The position numbers were made by a program, and so were the translations under genes. A DNA stretch of 10,387 nt, from contig JAQYVS010000066.1 of the NCBI GenBank assembly GCA_030145365.1, positions 1-10,387 on the forward strand, read 5' to 3'. Below are positions 7,534 through 10,387 of this stretch, piece after piece; position 1 is the stretch's first letter; every line of letters begins with the position of its first letter. The stretch is from Desulfofustis sp. (GTDB lineage Bacteria; Desulfobacterota; Desulfobulbia; Desulfobulbales; Desulfocapsaceae). The notes beneath the pieces were generated by a model. That model saw only the letters and a list, made by a program, of their open reading frames with translations, did not search any database and had not been told where the DNA came from.

Positions 7534-7554
7534 AACAAGAGTTTAATAGGCAGA

Positions 7555-8754
7555 TCAGAGATGGTAGTCAATTTTTCTTATCGGACCAGCCATCAGTGCG
7601 CTACTCATAAAAAGGTAAAAGTGCCCCTGCTGTGAATCAAAGAGCAGGGAGTTTATCAGGCTACCGGTTAATAGTGCCAGAATAACTCCCTGGAGCAGAT
7701 ACGATTTTTGATGGGGAAGCTTCTGGGCGACACGTAGTTGAAGGAAAATCAGGATGAAGAACAGAATCAGACCAACCAAACCGACCTGGACAGTTAGAAA
7801 AAGATACTCGTTGTGGGGGTTATCGGTAGGGGTCATTCCTCTGTTTTGTCTGGTGTTATCAGGGACTATGGCAAACGATCCGGTTCCGTGTCCAAACAGC
7901 GGTTTCTCTTTGATCATCTGGTAGCTGGTTGTCCACCAGTCAAACCTTTGTCCTACTGACGTCCTGGATTGCCCCGGTTCGTACTTACTGATTTCTTTTA
8001 CCGCCTCCTGAATCCGATTCGAAAAATTACCTGAAACCTGATAAGTACATGTTATAATTACGAAAAAAGCTAGAACTGAGAGCAGCCACTTGGACAGGGT
8101 CAAACGTTGGTATAAAACGAGTATCATCAGACAGCAGAATACGAACATACCGGTTCTACCGGGTGCCACGAAAAAAATATTTACGGCGGCTGCCGTGAAG
8201 ACGATCAACCACACATATCGATAGTGACGTGAATCGATTGCCAGATTAAGCGTCCAGAAGGCGAGAACTGCCATAAAGAAACTATGGGTGATGTGAAACA
8301 CCAGTGAATACCCGTACCGGTCTTCCGGTAAGATTCCGAAGAAGATCAAATAGGATATAACCATCAGGATGCAGCATCCAGCAATAAATGATAATTCGGC
8401 ACCTGTTCTGTAACGCTCGGAAATAGAAAGAAGACTGACAACCACAGGAAAAAGAAGCAATTCCCGATACTTCTTCAAGGTGTTAAGGGCCGATAGCGGC
8501 TCAGCTGGTGACCAGATTATGGCGATGGCCATAAAGACAAAAAGTACAAAGGCAATAAGGGTTGATCGGTTGGATTTAAATTGCGTATGCAGCTCGGATA
8601 AACCACCCGACATGAGCCAGCTTATTGCTGCAAGAGTTGAAAACAAACCCAGTAGCGACGTTGATAACGGTGTGACAAAGCATGCGAGGCAGATAAAAAG
8701 AGCTCCTGCTATTCTGAATCTATCACTTACTTTGGTTATCTTGCTGCCTATCAA
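7555..8754 (-). CDS. O-antigen ligase (WaaL)/Wzy_C-family membrane protein
   Basis: The 399-residue product is highly hydrophobic, with about 11-12 predicted membrane spans and one long periplasmic loop (about 241-318). WaaL enzymes transfer undecaprenyl-linked O-polysaccharide onto lipid A-core in the periplasm. The loop region carries the family hallmark DNPHNEYL (311-318, His314), preceded by a PLFGHGTGSF stretch (285-294). Arg200 in APGRTG and Arg270 in SVGQRFDWW fit the two arginines known to matter in WaaL. Wzy polymerases share this fold, so ligase versus polymerase is not settled; the MsbA-like neighbour favours ligase. The start is probably a TTG at 8754. No ATG or GTG lies between it and the upstream in-frame stop, the Shine-Dalgarno is poor, and starting later would remove the first membrane span. 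It is 43 nt downstream of the MsbA-like gene and likely cotranscribed with it. Its stop is 21 nt from that of the convergent glycosyltransferase gene. Confidence 0.85.
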   Translation of the reverse strand: MIGSKITKVSDRFRIAGALFICLACFVTPLSTSLLGLFSTLAAISWLMSGGLSELHTQFKSNRSTLIAFVLFVFMAIAIIWSPAEPLSALNTLKKYRELLLFPVVVSLLSISERYRTGAELSFIAGCCILMVISYLIFFGILPEDRYGYSLVFHITHSFFMAVLAFWTLNLAIDSRHYRYVWLIVFTAAAVNIFFVAPGRTGMFVFCCLMILVLYQRLTLSKWLLSVLAFFVIITCTYQVSGNFSNRIQEAVKEISKYEPGQSRTSVGQRFDWWTTSYQMIKEKPLFGHGTGSFAIVPDNTRQNRGMTPTDNPHNEYLFLTVQVGLVGLILFFILIFLQLRVAQKLPHQKSYLLQGVILALLTGSLINSLLFDSQQGHFYLFMSSALMAGPIRKIDYHL

Positions 8755-8797
8755 TAATTTTACCGAATTTACTGTGAGCTATGATTGATCAGTAAAT

Positions 8798-10387
8798 CTA
8801 ATTGTACTGCATGGTATAGAGCTGCTCGTATTCGCCGTGCAGGTCCAGCAGCTCGCCATGGTTTCCGTCTTCAACGATTTTCCCGTTTTTAATGACGATG
8901 ATGCGATCGGCATTTTTTATTGTAGACAATCGATGGGCAATTACAAAGGTCGTTCGATCTTTCATCAAGTTTTCCAAAGCACTTTGAACCTCCCGCTCAG
9001 ATTCGCTGTCAAGTGCTGAGGTTGCTTCATCGAGAATCAGAATAGGGGCATTTTTCAACAGTGCCCGTGCAATCGAAATACGTTGACGTTCACCGCCTGA
9101 CAACCGGGCTCCTCCTTCACCAATGACCGTATTAAAACCTTTGGGTAAGGCTTTTATAAAGTCGAGCGCATGAGCAGCTTCTGCAGACGTTTCAAGTTCC
9201 TCTTCCGTATAGACAATACTGCCGTATGCAATGTTGTTTTCTACCGTATCGTTGAAAAGAATGGTCTGCTGGGTGACCATGGCAATCTGATCTCTGAGAG
9301 AATGTATGGTGATGTCTCTAATATCTGTGTTATCGATGGCAATAGTGCCGGACGTAACATCAAGAAACCTTGGAATCAAATTGGTGAGTGTCGTCTTTCC
9401 TCCCCCACTGTGACCGACGATGGCCAAGGTCTGTCCAATTGGGACCGTAAGATTTATATCTGCAAGAGCTTCAGTTTCATCGTCATAGTGGAAATTAACA
9501 TTGGTAAAGCTAATGGTCTTCATAAAGGGAGGCAGCTCGGCAGCACCGGGTTTATCTGAAATTTCAGGCACGATGTCTAATATGGAAAAAATTCTTGTTG
9601 CGGCGGCAAATCCCTGCTGCACGATAGAATTTACCTTGCCAATCCTTTTAATCGGATCATAAGCAACGACAAGCGAAGTCATCAAAGCAAAAAATTCACC
9701 GGGCGTCATTGCTCCGTCAATTACCAGTTTACCCCCAAACCACATGAAAAGGGCCATTGCTATACCGCCAATGAATTCCATGAGGGGATGCTGAATACAG
9801 CGGAATTTGGCATCCTGTACCGTTATATCAAACAAAGTCTGAAGTTGAGCGTTGTAACGATCGTTTTCATACTCCTCCATGTTGAAGGCTTTTACGATCC
9901 GATTGCCCGTAATGGTTTCATAGAGCATATTTGAAACGTGAGCCGTTTCTTCCTGGGCTTTTGTACTGAGTCGACGGAAAACCTTGGCAAACCTGACGAT
10001 GGGTAAAGCGGCGAAGGGTAGTACGGCAAAGCAGAATAGTGCCAGTTTCCAGTTGAGATAAAAAACCACCCCAAGGAGTACAACAACGGAGAAAAAATCC
10101 CTGAGAACACCAACCAGGGCACTGGATACAGCCTGCTGCATCAGGGTGACATCTGAAACAACTCGGGATATCAGAGTTCCGGTGGGGTGGTTATGGAAAA
10201 AGGAGAGTGGCTGGACATGGATATGTCTGAAAATATTTGAGCGATAATCCTTTATAACTGACAGTCCGACCTGTTCCAGAAGGTAATGGTATGTATAGTA
10301 AAAAATACCTTTAAATCCAAAGACAAAGACGATGATTATAGTAAGTGAGTAGAGATAAAAATCATTTTTTTCTATAAAAATTTTATC
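8798..10387 (-). CDS. msbA: Lipid A/LPS-core flippase MsbA-like ABC transporter (N-terminus outside window)
   Basis: MsbA homodimers use ATP to flip lipid A-core across the inner membrane. The frame is open to the right edge, giving 529 visible residues of an expected 580 or so; the start and first membrane span lie outside. Visible membrane segments are near 13-35, 89-132 (two) and 201-245 (two). The stretch HNHPTGTLISRVVSDVTLM (65-83) is typical of type IV ABC exporters and lies before the Met at 10141, so that Met is internal. The nucleotide-binding domain has Walker A GHSGGGKTT (325-333), a Q-loop Gln373 in MVTQQ, signature LSGGERQ (430-436), Walker B ILILDE ending at Glu454, and an H-loop His485 in IAHRLS. 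Walker A is slightly unusual, with His in place of the more common Pro/Arg and Thr in place of the usual Ser after the Lys. Other exporters of this family (peptide or lipid) cannot be fully excluded, but the LPS neighbours support MsbA. Confidence 0.9.
   Translation of the reverse strand, partial: DKIFIEKNDFYLYSLTIIIVFVFGFKGIFYYTYHYLLEQVGLSVIKDYRSNIFRHIHVQPLSFFHNHPTGTLISRVVSDVTLMQQAVSSALVGVLRDFFSVVVLLGVVFYLNWKLALFCFAVLPFAALPIVRFAKVFRRLSTKAQEETAHVSNMLYETITGNRIVKAFNMEEYENDRYNAQLQTLFDITVQDAKFRCIQHPLMEFIGGIAMALFMWFGGKLVIDGAMTPGEFFALMTSLVVAYDPIKRIGKVNSIVQQGFAAATRIFSILDIVPEISDKPGAAELPPFMKTISFTNVNFHYDDETEALADINLTVPIGQTLAIVGHSGGGKTTLTNLIPRFLDVTSGTIAIDNTDIRDITIHSLRDQIAMVTQQTILFNDTVENNIAYGSIVYTEEELETSAEAAHALDFIKALPKGFNTVIGEGGARLSGGERQRISIARALLKNAPILILDEATSALDSESEREVQSALENLMKDRTTFVIAHRLSTIKNADRIIVIKNGKIVEDGNHGELLDLHGEYEQLYTMQYN

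Noticed and set aside
7534..7554. A bidirectional terminator between the convergent glycosyltransferase and ligase-like genes
   Set aside because: The gap is only 21 nt, and I see neither a clear hairpin nor a T-run on either strand.
9170..9559. A 129-codon plus-strand open frame opposite the MsbA-like nucleotide-binding domain
   Set aside because: The minus-strand frame holds every ABC ATPase motif, and the plus-strand product resembles nothing I recognise.
8798..10141. A shorter ABC transporter gene starting at the Met codon at 10141
   Set aside because: The same frame continues open for 82 more codons to the window edge, and their translation is typical exporter sequence (HNHPTGTLISRVVSDV). 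The Met is internal.

Overview
The window looks like a piece of chromosome from a Gram-negative bacterium. Moderate GC (mid-40s percent by eye), genes for lipopolysaccharide (LPS) assembly and export, and a long-form formate-tetrahydrofolate ligase together suggest Desulfobacterota, perhaps a relative of the Desulfobulbales. That placement is inference. I see no mobile elements, tRNA or rRNA genes, or CRISPR arrays.

Layout. Positions 1-140 are a leader with a good sigma70-type promoter and a strong ribosome binding site. Then come four plus-strand genes: fhs (141-1916, one-carbon metabolism); a GspE/PilB-type secretion/pilus ATPase with a C-terminal cyclic-nucleotide-binding domain (2009-4234); an ELM1-family (DUF1022) protein (4259-5227); and a single gene encoding two complete GT4 glycosyltransferases in tandem (5203-7533). 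The last two overlap by 25 nt. Two minus-strand genes converge on them: an O-antigen ligase/polymerase-like membrane protein (7555-8754) and, upstream of it, an MsbA-like lipid A flippase (8798 to the right edge). The MsbA gene is cut by the window; its frame stays open to base 10387, so it does not start at the internal Met at 10141.

How the genes fit together. ELM1 family, tandem glycosyltransferase, O-antigen ligase-like protein and MsbA form a plausible LPS core-assembly and export locus: sugars are added on the cytoplasmic face, MsbA flips lipid A-core, and the ligase attaches O-polysaccharide in the periplasm. The motor ATPase and fhs lie next to this locus with no obvious functional tie. 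The fhs-to-ATPase gap holds a 14-bp interrupted inverted repeat overlapping a TATAAT, the best candidate for a regulatory element.

I do not see a clearly new system. The points most worth a second look are the in-frame double glycosyltransferase, the motor ATPase flanked by two possible nucleotide-second-messenger domains, and the divergent catalytic region of the ligase Fhs.
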